A stretch of DNA of 64,000 bases from Catalinimonas alkaloidigena. Its GTDB lineage: Bacteria > Bacteroidota > Bacteroidia > Cytophagales > Cyclobacteriaceae. Of this stretch, positions 16,378-24,626 are shown piece after piece; position 1 is the first letter of the stretch; each line of letters opens with the position of its first letter. Under the pieces are notes generated by a model. That model was not told where the DNA came from. It saw only the letters and a program-made list of their open reading frames with translations, and did no database searches. The DNA lies in NCBI RefSeq assembly GCF_029504655.1, contig NZ_JAQFIL010000001.1:6971001-7035000 (forward strand), read 5' to 3'. The position numbers and the translations under genes are program-made.

Positions 16378-17708
16378 TGAAAGTGATACGTTCTTTATTC
16401 CTCACCAATCGTTTCTTTCTGGGCCTGGCTATCATAGTTTTACTCTTTGTGCTAAGCTTTAGTTTTGCCTGGCTTTTTCGGGTGGCACAGGTCAGCTTTT
16501 TGATATGGCTGCTGCTCATCGTGGCGGATATACTTTTACTCTATAATACTAAAAAGGGAATTAGCGGCTACCGACTTACTCCCGATCGTCTATCTAATGG
16601 AGATGAGAACGTATTAAAGGTTAATATTACGAATCACTATAATTTTAAAGCTCAGCTCCGCATCATAGATGAGATTCCTATTCAGTTTCAAAAAAGGGAT
16701 TTTGATATCCGTTTGAATCTAACTTCGGCCAGGACACATACGCTGAACTATAGGCTGAGGCCGGTAAAGCGGGGTGAATATGTATTTGGGACTTTAAACA
16801 TTTACGCAGCCTCTCCCCTCAATTTTCTACTGCGTCGCTTTCGTTTCTCACAGGGTAAATCAGTTCCAGTGTACCCATCCTTTATACAGATGCGCAAGTA
16901 CGAACTGATGGCCATTTCCAGTCATCTGACAGAGCTGGGTATCAAGCGTATCCGCAGATTTGGGCATAATCGTGAGTTCGAACAAATCAAGGAATATGTA
17001 GCCGGAGATGATTTTCGTACCATCAACTGGAAAGCGACCGCTCGCCGGGGAGATTTGATGGTTAATAAATATCAGGATGAACGCTCGCAGCAGGTATATG
17101 CATTGATAGATAAAGGCAGGACGATGAAAATGCCCTTTGAAGAAATGAGCCTGCTGGATTATGCCATCAATGCCAGTCTGGTGATCAGTAATATCGCTAT
17201 TAAGAAAGAAGATAAAGCCGGGTTGATCACCTTTCAGCATAAAGTGCAGCAAATACTGCCTGCCAGTAAACGCAGCAACCAGATGCACCTGATCATGGAA
17301 GCTTTGTATGCGCAAAAGACAGCCTATAAAGAAGCTAACTATGAAGCGCTTTATGTGCAGGTGAGGCGGCAGATACGACAGCGCAGTTTGCTCCTGCTCT
17401 TTACTAATTTTGAATCTCTTTCTTCTTTGGAGCGACAACTTCCCTATCTCCGGCGGCTGGCTGCCACTCACGTGTTGGTGGTAATTTTCTTTAAGAACAC
17501 AGAACTGTACAAATTACTTCAGAAGGAAGTACACAGTATACAGGATGTTTATCAGAAGATTGTGGCCGAGAAGTTTGCGCTGGAAAAGAAGATAATGGCT
17601 GACACTTTGCAAAAGCATGGTATCTATAGTGTATTGACTACACCCCACCAGCTTTCAGTAGATACCATTAATAAATACCTTGAGTTGAAAGCAAGAGGTG
17701 TAATATGA
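16377..17708 (+). CDS. DUF58 domain protein
   Basis: The GTG at 16377 gives MKVIRSLFLTNRFFLGLAII and is the only start that keeps both N-terminal membrane helices. The DUF58 signature lies near residues 200-235: REFEQIKEYVAGDDFRTINW, then KATARRGDLMVNKYQDE. A vWA-like domain follows (QVYALIDKGRTM near residue 240), with a partial metal-site pattern. In other bacteria DUF58 proteins are substrates or partners of MoxR. This is the last gene of the cluster, and the downstream terminator stem overlaps its stop codon. Confidence 0.88.
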   Translation: MKVIRSLFLTNRFFLGLAIIVLLFVLSFSFAWLFRVAQVSFLIWLLLIVADILLLYNTKKGISGYRLTPDRLSNGDENVLKVNITNHYNFKAQLRIIDEIPIQFQKRDFDIRLNLTSARTHTLNYRLRPVKRGEYVFGTLNIYAASPLNFLLRRFRFSQGKSVPVYPSFIQMRKYELMAISSHLTELGIKRIRRFGHNREFEQIKEYVAGDDFRTINWKATARRGDLMVNKYQDERSQQVYALIDKGRTMKMPFEEMSLLDYAINASLVISNIAIKKEDKAGLITFQHKVQQILPASKRSNQMHLIMEALYAQKTAYKEANYEALYVQVRRQIRQRSLLLLFTNFESLSSLERQLPYLRRLAATHVLVVIFFKNTELYKLLQKEVHSIQDVYQKIVAEKFALEKKIMADTLQKHGIYSVLTTPHQLSVDTINKYLELKARGVI

Positions 17709-17742
17709 ATAAGGCAGCCTACATATGCAGTTTGCCTTATTC
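17707..17742. terminator. Bidirectional terminator, 10-bp stem
   Basis: GAATAAGGCA (17707-17716) pairs perfectly with TGCCTTATTC (17733-17742) across a 16-base loop. It lies between the convergent DUF58 and HiPIP genes and overlaps the DUF58 stop codon. Confidence 0.65.
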
Positions 17743-17750
17743 ACGCTATA

Positions 17751-18173
17751 TTATGCTTCTTTGGCTACCCAGGATCTGCACCAGCCCTGAGGATTGACAG
17801 CTCCCTTTGCAAAAAGCTGGCATCCGCCGCATGCCCCTTCAAAATCATCCGGTTGCCAGAAACGGCAGTTGGTGCAGAACTGATCTTCTTTCGGAGATTC
17901 AGCAACATATTCCAGGCTTTTGCGCATTTCTAAATCTGCCTCAGTTAACTCTTGATTGTACTCACTGCAATCTGCTTGGGTCTGTGCCTGAGCAGGAGCT
18001 TCAGTAACTGGATCTGATGCAGATGGCGAAGGAGCGCTTTCATCCGGTATTACATTATTTTTAGTTTCAGAGGTGGAGCCTCCACAAGCACTGAGCCATG
18101 CCGGACCGGATAATATAGTGAGGCCAAATACGCCTGCCTTTTTTACAAACGAATTACGAGTCATCATTTTCAT
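17751..18173 (-). CDS. High-potential iron-sulfur protein (HiPIP)
   Basis: The last 55 residues hold the four cysteines of a HiPIP 4Fe-4S cluster: FCTNCRFW, then ACGGCQLF, then the QGWCRSW segment, with the aromatic residues that shield the cluster. The N-terminus (TRNSFVKKAGVFGLTILSGP) resembles a Tat-type signal with a lone Arg instead of an Arg pair, and WLSAC is a lipobox, so it is probably a membrane-tethered periplasmic protein. A Ser/Pro/Ala/Gln-rich linker of about 35 residues follows. HiPIPs carry electrons between respiratory complexes or photosynthetic centres; the partner is not encoded nearby. Confidence 0.88.
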   Translation of the reverse strand: MKMMTRNSFVKKAGVFGLTILSGPAWLSACGGSTSETKNNVIPDESAPSPSASDPVTEAPAQAQTQADCSEYNQELTEADLEMRKSLEYVAESPKEDQFCTNCRFWQPDDFEGACGGCQLFAKGAVNPQGWCRSWVAKEA

Positions 18174-18348
18174 AAGACTTACATTTTAAGAAAACATATT
18201 AATTTCGGTTTACACGGAAACCATGATGTAAAATGATGAGCTGGTATAGTTGTTTTAACGGCTAAGTAGTTTATAATCTATCTAAATTTTAAAGTTTTTT
18301 TATCATTCAAAAAATGATACAATTGTGGGAGAAGAATAAACTTTTGCT

Positions 18349-19515
18349 ATGCAGAACCCGATAGAAAAATCCGTAAGGCAAACCACCAGAAATGTCAGAA
18401 AAGTAACCCGGGCAGTCAGGGATATGTCGCTCAGCGCTTTATCACTGACCAGAAAAAAGCACGATTCGTTTAAGCTTAGCCAGAGCGCAGGTACATCTCC
18501 CGGTACCCTTATTTACACTGGAGTGAATACCGAAGAACCTGTTGAAATTTCTCTGTATCAGTATGATGAACAAGGCATCAGCAAACATCAAAGCGATAAG
18601 CTTCAGGAAGTACTGAGCATAATGAGCAGAGAAAAGTTTAATTGGGTAAACATCAGTGCACTGCACAATACACAGTTGATTCAAGAGGTGGGAGATCACT
18701 TCGGCTTGCATTTGCTGGCCATGGAAGACATCATGAATACTGTCCTCTCTCCACAATTTGAGGATTATGAAGATCATCTCTTTCTGACGCTCAAGATGTT
18801 AAAGGTCAATCCTGAAACCAAGCTGATAGAACAGGAGCATGTCAGTTTTATCTTAGGAGAAAATTATCTGGTTTCCTTTCAGGAGACCAAGCACGATGTG
18901 TTTGAGCCGGTACGTCATCGTCTGGAAAATCAAAAAGGAAGAATCCGAAAAAGAAAAATTGATTACTTGCTCTATGCTTTGATAGATGTGATTGTAGATA
19001 ACTATTATACCATCACCGAAGAGATTAACGACCATATGAACGCACTTGAAGATGAACTTATCAAGGAGCCAAAGCATGATGTGGTAGAAAGGATAACCCA
19101 CCAGAAGCGCCAGCTGATAGAGCTACGAAAGATCGTATATCCCTTACGAGACGCCTTACGCAAGCTCAATACGGAGGATGAACTGATCCAGGAAAATACA
19201 ATGCGTTTTTTTGACGATGTTTATAGCCACGTAGACCATGTTATCGGTACTATGGAGTCGCAACGTGAAGTATTAATTGGCTTCATGGATCTGTACATGT
19301 CGACCATCAGCAATCGCATGAACAATGTGATGAAGACATTGACTATCATTGCCACAATATTCATTCCCCTTACTTTTGTAGCTGGAATCTACGGGATGAA
19401 CTTTGACCATATGCCGGAATTGCATTACGAATGGGGTTACCCGGTTGCAGTAGGCACTATGCTGGTATTAGGTATAGGTATGTATATCTATATGCGGAGC
19501 AGGAAGTGGTTTTAG
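18349..19515 (+). CDS. corA: CorA magnesium/cobalt transporter
   Basis: The 388-residue protein has the CorA layout: a large cytoplasmic N-terminal domain, a long helix (about residues 230-320), and two C-terminal membrane helices. The GMN signature (GIYGMNFDHMPELHYEWGYP) sits between them and forms the pore selectivity loop. The protein ends in a basic tail (MRSRKWF). The N-terminus is about 40 residues longer than in the E. coli protein and rich in basic residues. Upstream at 18301-18319 is a short dyad (TATCATT/AATGATA). The gene appears to be transcribed alone. Confidence 0.93.
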   Translation: MQNPIEKSVRQTTRNVRKVTRAVRDMSLSALSLTRKKHDSFKLSQSAGTSPGTLIYTGVNTEEPVEISLYQYDEQGISKHQSDKLQEVLSIMSREKFNWVNISALHNTQLIQEVGDHFGLHLLAMEDIMNTVLSPQFEDYEDHLFLTLKMLKVNPETKLIEQEHVSFILGENYLVSFQETKHDVFEPVRHRLENQKGRIRKRKIDYLLYALIDVIVDNYYTITEEINDHMNALEDELIKEPKHDVVERITHQKRQLIELRKIVYPLRDALRKLNTEDELIQENTMRFFDDVYSHVDHVIGTMESQREVLIGFMDLYMSTISNRMNNVMKTLTIIATIFIPLTFVAGIYGMNFDHMPELHYEWGYPVAVGTMLVLGIGMYIYMRSRKWF

Positions 19516-19629
19516 AGTAGATTCATCTAGAAGATGGAATTAATTTTTATTCATAAAATTGATAACGATTTTGTATTTGATGGGTTAGATTGGTATAAAT
19601 GATTTTTTTAACTGAAAATTTTTTTCATT

Positions 19630-19878
19630 ATGGCACAGAGAGATAGTAGGCATACCGGAAAAGATAACAAAGGAAAGCCAGGAGGCACTATTCAGGATAA
19701 ATCTGAAACCAAAACTGTTAAGAACAAAGAAGAACTGGAAAGAGAAGAAGAATTAAGGAAGGAATATACGGATGAGCAGAATAATCCTGATCCTGAAGGA
19801 GCGCCAGTGAAAAACCCAAATCGGAATACGGACAAAACAGACATAGACAAAGGGCGCTATGGAGGCAGCTCGAACTAA
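19630..19878 (+). CDS. Small, highly charged hydrophilic protein
   Basis: The 82-residue product has no hydrophobic segment. It is dominated by Lys, Glu, Asp, Asn and Gly, with a charged middle (KNKEELEREEELRKEYTDEQ) and a C-terminal NPNRNTDKTDIDKGRYGG motif. Short proteins with this N-P-N-R-N and K-G-R-Y-G-G ending seem common among Bacteroidota, but I know no function. It is probably disordered and may be stress-related. A strong terminator hairpin follows the stop, and a weak promoter-like pair (TTTG 19570-19573, TATAAATG 19594-19601) lies upstream, so it is likely a single-gene unit. Confidence 0.65.
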   Translation: MAQRDSRHTGKDNKGKPGGTIQDKSETKTVKNKEELEREEELRKEYTDEQNNPDPEGAPVKNPNRNTDKTDIDKGRYGGSSN

Positions 19879-19889
19879 TCTAAAAATTA

Positions 19890-19922
19890 CCCCCTGGATT
19901 TCGCTAAATGAAACCCAGGGGG
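19890..19922. terminator. GC-rich hairpin between convergent genes
   Basis: CCCCCTGG (19890-19897) pairs with CCAGGGGG (19915-19922); the inner ATTT/AAA and the outer TTA/TAA extend the stem with one bulge. It separates the small charged protein gene from the convergent head-GIN gene. The T-run is poor, so termination efficiency is uncertain. Confidence 0.55.
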
Positions 19923-19940
19923 GTAACATCCTTTCTATTT

Positions 19941-20681
19941 CTATCGCTTGATCAGATTACCAGAGCCTCGGATAGAGCTGTTTACCTGAGGATCACCATA
20001 GTAAATGATATCACCACTACCACGAATCTCAGCCCGCAGAAAATCACTCACATTTACAGTGCCATTGCCACTTCCTGAGATATTGATGTCAGTTTCCTCA
20101 GAGAGCAGATCGGCAGCGCGATAATCTCCGGAGCCATTAATGCGTACTTCCTGCTTCAGGGCTTCACCGTACAGACTAAAATTTCCCGAGCCATTGATTT
20201 CAGAGAAAAGTCTATCGTAATATACTTCCATATCCATGTTACCAGAGCCTGAGATTTCTAGGTTAAGCCTATCCCCGGTAAATATATTTTCTCCATACAC
20301 ATCCCCTGAGCCACGTAGCTTGAGCTCTTCTAAGTCCCTGATGCTAATATAGATTTTCACATTGTTACGGCTGCGATAAGATCTGGTATTTTTAATTTTG
20401 AGCTCGCCACCCCGCACAGTGGTAGTGATAACAGGCACAATATTATCATCGGCTTCAATTTCAAGAAGCTGTTCATCATCTTGTCGGATAACAAGGTCCA
20501 TTGAACCTTCTAATATGATGCGGTCAAATTCAGATAGGGCTCGCTCCTCAATAACTACATTTCCTGAACCTTTGATAGCAGGGCCAAAATCGTCATTATC
20601 AAAATCGATATAGCAACTGTTCGCAGACACCAGAAGGAAAAGAGCGGGTATGATATTATACAATAGGTTTTTCGTTTTCAT
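19941..20681 (-). CDS. Head-GIN domain (DUF2807) lipoprotein
   Basis: The 246-residue protein has a lipoprotein-type signal (MKTKNLLYNIIPALFLLVSA, then NSC). It is built of short beta-strand repeats marked by [RSN]GSG[DN], seen about eight times, for example LRGSGDVYGE, ISGSGNMDME, INGSGNFSLYG and IRGSGNLIKR. This periodic pattern is the DUF2807 right-handed beta-helix called the head GIN domain. It probably resides at the outer membrane or cell surface. The domain is widespread in Bacteroidota, and its role in adhesion or binding is not established. The gene seems monocistronic. Confidence 0.88.
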   Translation of the reverse strand: MKTKNLLYNIIPALFLLVSANSCYIDFDNDDFGPAIKGSGNVVIEERALSEFDRIILEGSMDLVIRQDDEQLLEIEADDNIVPVITTTVRGGELKIKNTRSYRSRNNVKIYISIRDLEELKLRGSGDVYGENIFTGDRLNLEISGSGNMDMEVYYDRLFSEINGSGNFSLYGEALKQEVRINGSGDYRAADLLSEETDINISGSGNGTVNVSDFLRAEIRGSGDIIYYGDPQVNSSIRGSGNLIKR

Positions 20682-20898
20682 AGCTGTTAATCATTATCTC
20701 ATTTGATACTAATACAGCTAAGGCACAGGATACCCTACCTCGGGTTGGAAAAAAATAATATATTTTTCTGTTTCTTGTTTGCGTATCCGTAGCAGGCCTG
20801 AATAAAGGAAGGTAAGGCAAAAAAAAAGCCATGAAAAACATGGCTTAGAAATGATTGCTGGCAAACGGCTTAATAAGATTGTCATCAGGCTTTTCAGC

Positions 20899-22071
20899 TC
20901 AGATGGTAAACTTATACCACTTTTCGGTACTCTTACCTGAAGCTACCGCATTCTCGATAAACGCCATGCCTCTTATGCCGTCGTCAATGGTAGGAAAATC
21001 AAGATGCTGAGGATCAGGTTCTCTACCTTCCATACGGGCCCGCAATGTCATGGCGAAGTTGCGGTAAATATTAGCAAAAGCTTCCAGATAACCTTCAGGG
21101 TGGCCAGCAGGAATACGTGTATGGGCCATGGCGCTCTCTCTCAGATAAGTACGGTCGACACCAGGACGATAAATCTGAATAGGCTGGTCCAGCCAGCGAA
21201 TAATAAGAGAGTTTGGCTCCATCTGACGCCATTCTAATCCGCCTTTTTCGCCATACACAAATATTTTCAGGTTGTTTTCTTCACCAGCAGCAATCTGACT
21301 GGCATGTAGTACACCACGGGCACCGTTGTCAAAGCGGAGTAGAATATTACCATCCGTATCCAGTTCTCGTCCTTCACCAAAAGCGGTTAGATCTGCACAA
21401 AGCTCGGTAATCTGTAGACCGGTCATGAATTCAGCCAGGTTCTCAGCATGCGTTCCGATATCACCCATAGCGCTACTAACGCCAGCCTGTTTTGGGTCTA
21501 CCCTCCATGCTGCCTGTTTATTTTCTCCATGCTCAACAATTCTGGAAAGCCAGCCCTGCGGATATTCTACCACTACTTTTCTGATCTTACCTAACATACC
21601 GTCTTTGATCATATCTCTACCCTGTTTCACCATAGGGTAACCGGTATAATTATGGGTAAGGGCAAAGGTCAAACCTGTTTTTTCTACTACTTCTTTCAGT
21701 TCTTTGGCTTCTACCAGGTTAAAAGCCAGAGGTTTGTCACAGATGACAGCGAAACCGTTTTCAAGCGCCATCTTTGCGGGAGGCACATGCATATGATTAG
21801 GAGTAACAATAGAAATAAAATCCATGCGTTCGCCTTCAGGCAGCGCTTTCTCCTTCTGTATCATTTCTTCAAAGCTGCCATAAACTCTCTCAGGTGGTAA
21901 GAAAAGTTCCTTGCCCGAAGCTTTGGATTTTTCGGGCTTGCTGCTGAACGCTCCACATACCAATTCTATCTGTCCGTCCATTGCAGCAGCAATGCGGTGT
22001 ACACCACCAATAAAGGCGCCTATGCCCCCTCCAACCATACCCATTCTGAGTTTTCTGTTTACTGTAGCCAT
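20899..22071 (-). CDS. Gfo/Idh/MocA family oxidoreductase
   Basis: The 390-residue enzyme has the Rossmann motif MVGGGIGAFIGGVHRIAAA near residue 13, CDKPLAFNLVEAKEL near residue 110 with the catalytic Lys, and MGDIGTHAENLAEFMTGLQI with conserved Asp and His near residue 205. The central glycine-rich loop and length resemble dehydrogenases that oxidise glucosides or inositols at C3. It is divergent from the DUF1080 hydrolase and TIM-barrel genes. Together they match the gene set of 3-keto-glycoside metabolism, in which this enzyme would make or reduce the 3-keto sugar. The exact substrate is inferred only. Confidence 0.82.
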   Translation of the reverse strand: MATVNRKLRMGMVGGGIGAFIGGVHRIAAAMDGQIELVCGAFSSKPEKSKASGKELFLPPERVYGSFEEMIQKEKALPEGERMDFISIVTPNHMHVPPAKMALENGFAVICDKPLAFNLVEAKELKEVVEKTGLTFALTHNYTGYPMVKQGRDMIKDGMLGKIRKVVVEYPQGWLSRIVEHGENKQAAWRVDPKQAGVSSAMGDIGTHAENLAEFMTGLQITELCADLTAFGEGRELDTDGNILLRFDNGARGVLHASQIAAGEENNLKIFVYGEKGGLEWRQMEPNSLIIRWLDQPIQIYRPGVDRTYLRESAMAHTRIPAGHPEGYLEAFANIYRNFAMTLRARMEGREPDPQHLDFPTIDDGIRGMAFIENAVASGKSTEKWYKFTI

Positions 22072-22401
22072 AGTAAGGTTATAAAATTTGTAATAAAACA
22101 GTCACTTAATTCGGTGAGAAAATTAACTTATTAAAAAATAGGGCGTTATCCACAAAGTTATAAATTTGTGACACAATAGCTACAGCGAAACCACTTTTTA
22201 AGGCTTCTGAGCTTGCTGCAAGAGCGTTTTTGGAGAAGAGAATATAGGCCAGTAATTTCTAAAGAAATACTAATGTGAATGACGCAATGGATAAATATAA
22301 TCACCCGCATATTTATAGCAAAAGAGAAAGGTTATTCATAAAATAATCAATCAAAATTTTCGTAGTTTTTCTAACAATTTTTATAAACACAACCGATTAA
22401 T
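22072..22401. other. Divergent intergenic region, 330 bases
   Basis: AT-rich spacer between the divergent Gfo/Idh and DUF1080 genes. A TAACTTTG element on the minus strand (22153-22160) could be the -7 box for the dehydrogenase gene, and TAAATTTG on the plus strand is at 22161-22168, but neither has a well-placed -33 partner. A perfect DnaA box TTATCCACA occurs alone at 22146-22154. No coding frame is convincing. Confidence 0.5.
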
Positions 22402-23178
22402 ATGTTTAAGGCAACAACTTTAAAAAACGGTTTGACGGTTTTTTTGCTTAGTATCTTTTGCGCTCACTTCAGCATAGCGCAGGAAATCATTAAAGAAGAC
22501 TGGAAACCTGAAGACACCGAATTCTGGGATCCCGAACGTCCGAAAGTAACTCCCGGTCAGGGCACAGAACCCCCATCAGACGCGATTGTACTTTTTGATG
22601 GATCAGATTTATCAGCCTGGAAAAGTCAGAAAGATGGTAGTGCTGCCCCCTGGAAAGTAGAGGATGGATATTTCACAGTAGAACCCGGCACCGGTGGTAT
22701 TCAAACCAAAGAAAATTTTGGCGACTTTCAGCTGCACATAGAGTGGCGTTCTCCACAGGAGGTAAGTGGTGAAGGTCAAGGACGCGGGAACAGTGGAATC
22801 TTTCTTCAGGGCTTATATGAAGTTCAGGTGTTGGATTCTTATGATAACCGCACTTACTACAATGGTCAGGCAGGCAGTATATACAAGCAGTCACCTCCCC
22901 TGGTCAATGCAATGCGCCCGGTAGATGAATGGGAAGTATACGATATCATTTACACTGCACCCCGCTTTGATGAAAAAAATGGGGCTTTGCTGGAGAAGGC
23001 GCAGGTAACGGTATTGCACAATGGTATAGTTGTACAGAATGCTACCAAAATTCAAGGAACCACTGCATATATTGGCCCTCCTAAGATTATCTATCATGGC
23101 GATGGGCCTATCGCTTTGCAGGATCATGGTAATACAGTGAGCTTCCGTAATATCTGGCTAAGAAAGCTGGATCAATAA
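22402..23178 (+). CDS. DUF1080 protein, 3-keto-disaccharide hydrolase type
   Basis: The 258-residue protein has a signal peptide ending near LSIFCAHFSIAQ, so it acts in the periplasm or outside. The DUF1080 domain starts with DAIVLFDGSDLSAWKS and continues with NFGDFQLHIEWRSP, GRGNSGIFLQGLYEVQVLDS and PKIIYHGDGPIALQDHG, the concanavalin-like core with its conserved Arg, Asn and His. Members of this family hydrolyse 3-keto-glycosides after C3 oxidation. The downstream TIM-barrel gene and divergent dehydrogenase fit that route. A strong terminator follows this gene. Confidence 0.85.
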   Translation: MFKATTLKNGLTVFLLSIFCAHFSIAQEIIKEDWKPEDTEFWDPERPKVTPGQGTEPPSDAIVLFDGSDLSAWKSQKDGSAAPWKVEDGYFTVEPGTGGIQTKENFGDFQLHIEWRSPQEVSGEGQGRGNSGIFLQGLYEVQVLDSYDNRTYYNGQAGSIYKQSPPLVNAMRPVDEWEVYDIIYTAPRFDEKNGALLEKAQVTVLHNGIVVQNATKIQGTTAYIGPPKIIYHGDGPIALQDHGNTVSFRNIWLRKLDQ

Positions 23179-23188
23179 ATTTAACCTT

Positions 23189-23218
23189 GGCATACCTATT
23201 CACAGGTATGCCTTTTTT
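23189..23218 (+). terminator. Intrinsic terminator after the DUF1080 gene
   Basis: GGCATACCT (23189-23197) pairs perfectly with AGGTATGCC (23204-23212) across a 6-base loop, followed by six T. It lies 13 bases before the ATG of the next gene, so it either ends the DUF1080 transcript or attenuates read-through into the isomerase gene. Confidence 0.85.
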
Positions 23219-23231
23219 ATTTATACAACCT

Positions 23232-24158
23232 ATGAAAGAACTGAATAAATGTATTAACAGACGTTCATTTTTATCAGCCAGTGCTAAGGCTACTGCCGGA
23301 TTAAGTATGCTGCCCTTTTTAAGCAAGGCAAGCCTGCTTTCAGAAAATATGTTTTTTGATATTTCTCTGGCCCAGTGGTCAATGCATAAAGGCTTCCGAA
23401 GCGGAGAGCTGGATCCACTGAACTTTGCCAAAATTGCTAAACAGGACTATGATATTGATGCCATAGAGTACGTCAGCCAGCTTTTCTCCGACAAAGCAGA
23501 CGATGCGTATATACGTGAACTTAAAAAGAGAGCGGATGATCATGGCGTAACTAGCGTACTGATCATGGTAGATCGGGAAGGTAATCTGGGTACTCCTGAT
23601 GATAAAGAAAGAGCACAGGCGGTAGAAAACCATCATAAGTGGGTAGAAGCAGCCAGGGAATTGGGCTGCCACTCCATCAGGGTGAATGCTGCCGGACAAG
23701 GTACTGCGGACGAGGTAAAAGATGCTGCTATTGATGGCTTGGGAAGATTAACGGAGTTTGCCGACAAGCATGATATCAATGTAATTGTGGAAAATCATGG
23801 TGGATACTCATCCATAGGCAGCTGGCTGGTAGAGGTGATGAAGGGCGTAAGCCATCCTCGCTGTGGTACTTTGCCCGATTTTGGCAATTTTAGGATAAAC
23901 CAGTCGGAAACCTATGATAAATATAAAGGCGTAGAAGAACTTATGCCTTATGCTAAAGGGGTAAGTGCCAAGTCCTATAACTTTGACAAGGAGGGAAATT
24001 GTAAGGAAATAGATTTTAGCCGCATGATGCAGATTGTGAAAGATGCTGGTTACACCGGATATGTAGGTATTGAGTACGGAGGAAGTGAACTCAGTGACAA
24101 AGAAGGCATCATGGCTACCAAGAAACTTCTTGAAAAAGTAGGAGGAAAACTATCTTAA
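23232..24158 (+). CDS. Tat-exported sugar isomerase/epimerase, TIM barrel
   Basis: The ATG at 23232 gives MKELNKCINRRSFLSASAKA, a twin-arginine signal with the R-R-S-F-L core; a start at 23187 would place the signal inside the terminator hairpin. The 308-residue protein is an AP-endonuclease-2-type TIM barrel with FDISLAQWSMHKGF at the first strand, VIVENHGGY near residue 195, TLPDFGNFRI, and YVGIEYGGSEL near the end; Glu, His and Asp at these places normally bind a divalent metal. It likely acts in the periplasm on the products of the DUF1080 enzyme. Substrate unproven. Confidence 0.82.
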   Translation: MKELNKCINRRSFLSASAKATAGLSMLPFLSKASLLSENMFFDISLAQWSMHKGFRSGELDPLNFAKIAKQDYDIDAIEYVSQLFSDKADDAYIRELKKRADDHGVTSVLIMVDREGNLGTPDDKERAQAVENHHKWVEAARELGCHSIRVNAAGQGTADEVKDAAIDGLGRLTEFADKHDINVIVENHGGYSSIGSWLVEVMKGVSHPRCGTLPDFGNFRINQSETYDKYKGVEELMPYAKGVSAKSYNFDKEGNCKEIDFSRMMQIVKDAGYTGYVGIEYGGSELSDKEGIMATKKLLEKVGGKLS

Positions 24159-24254
24159 TAAATATTTATTTAGGGCCTGTTAAATGACATACATCATTTT
24201 GCAGTCCCTTTTTTCTTCATTTATTGATTCGCTGAACTATACGTTCCTGTTTAC

Positions 24255-24626
24255 ATGAAAATTATTAATATCGTATTAACCATACTTTTTGCATTGTTCG
24301 CATTTTTTCAGCTTAACGACCCTGACAGTCTAAGCTGGATTGTGTTGTATATTTATCTGGGAGTTATCTCAGGCATGGCAATATTCGGGAAATACAATAT
24401 GGCATTGATACTTCCCGGTTTAGCAATTTTTGTAGTCTATTTTATCTACTTACTGCCCAGTGTGTTTGAGTTTTTAACTAGCGGAGAAAACCTGATGAAC
24501 CGTATGGATGCAGAAAAAATGTACATAGAGCAAACCCGTGAAGCAGGTGGGCTACTTATAGGAATTCTCGCTTTAGCTTTTCATCTGCTTACCAGGAAAA
24601 AGAAGACAGGAGTAAGGAATGGCTAA
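24255..24626 (+). CDS. TMEM220 family small membrane protein
   Basis: The 123-residue protein has four hydrophobic segments. The first contains the family hallmark FALFAFFQLNDPDSLSWIVL, where an N-D-P-D turn follows helix 1. The function of TMEM220 proteins is unknown. The last 8 bases overlap the start of the carotenoid desaturase gene, so the two are translationally coupled. A 96-base spacer after the TIM-barrel gene contains no obvious terminator. Confidence 0.82.
   Translation: MKIINIVLTILFALFAFFQLNDPDSLSWIVLYIYLGVISGMAIFGKYNMALILPGLAIFVVYFIYLLPSVFEFLTSGENLMNRMDAEKMYIEQTREAGGLLIGILALAFHLLTRKKKTGVRNG

Noticed and set aside
16860..17471. Open frame of 203 codons opposite the DUF58 gene
   Set aside because: The plus strand has a complete DUF58 signature, and the minus translation is a mixture of hydrophobic and aromatic residues without motifs.
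19941..20681. Tandem DNA repeats or CRISPR-like array
   Set aside because: The regular [RSN]GSG[DN] pattern is protein-level repetition in a head-GIN domain, with varied DNA sequence between copies.
22146..22154. Perfect DnaA box TTATCCACA suggesting a replication origin
   Set aside because: It is a single box without a cluster, AT-rich unwinding element or dnaA gene nearby, so chance is more likely.
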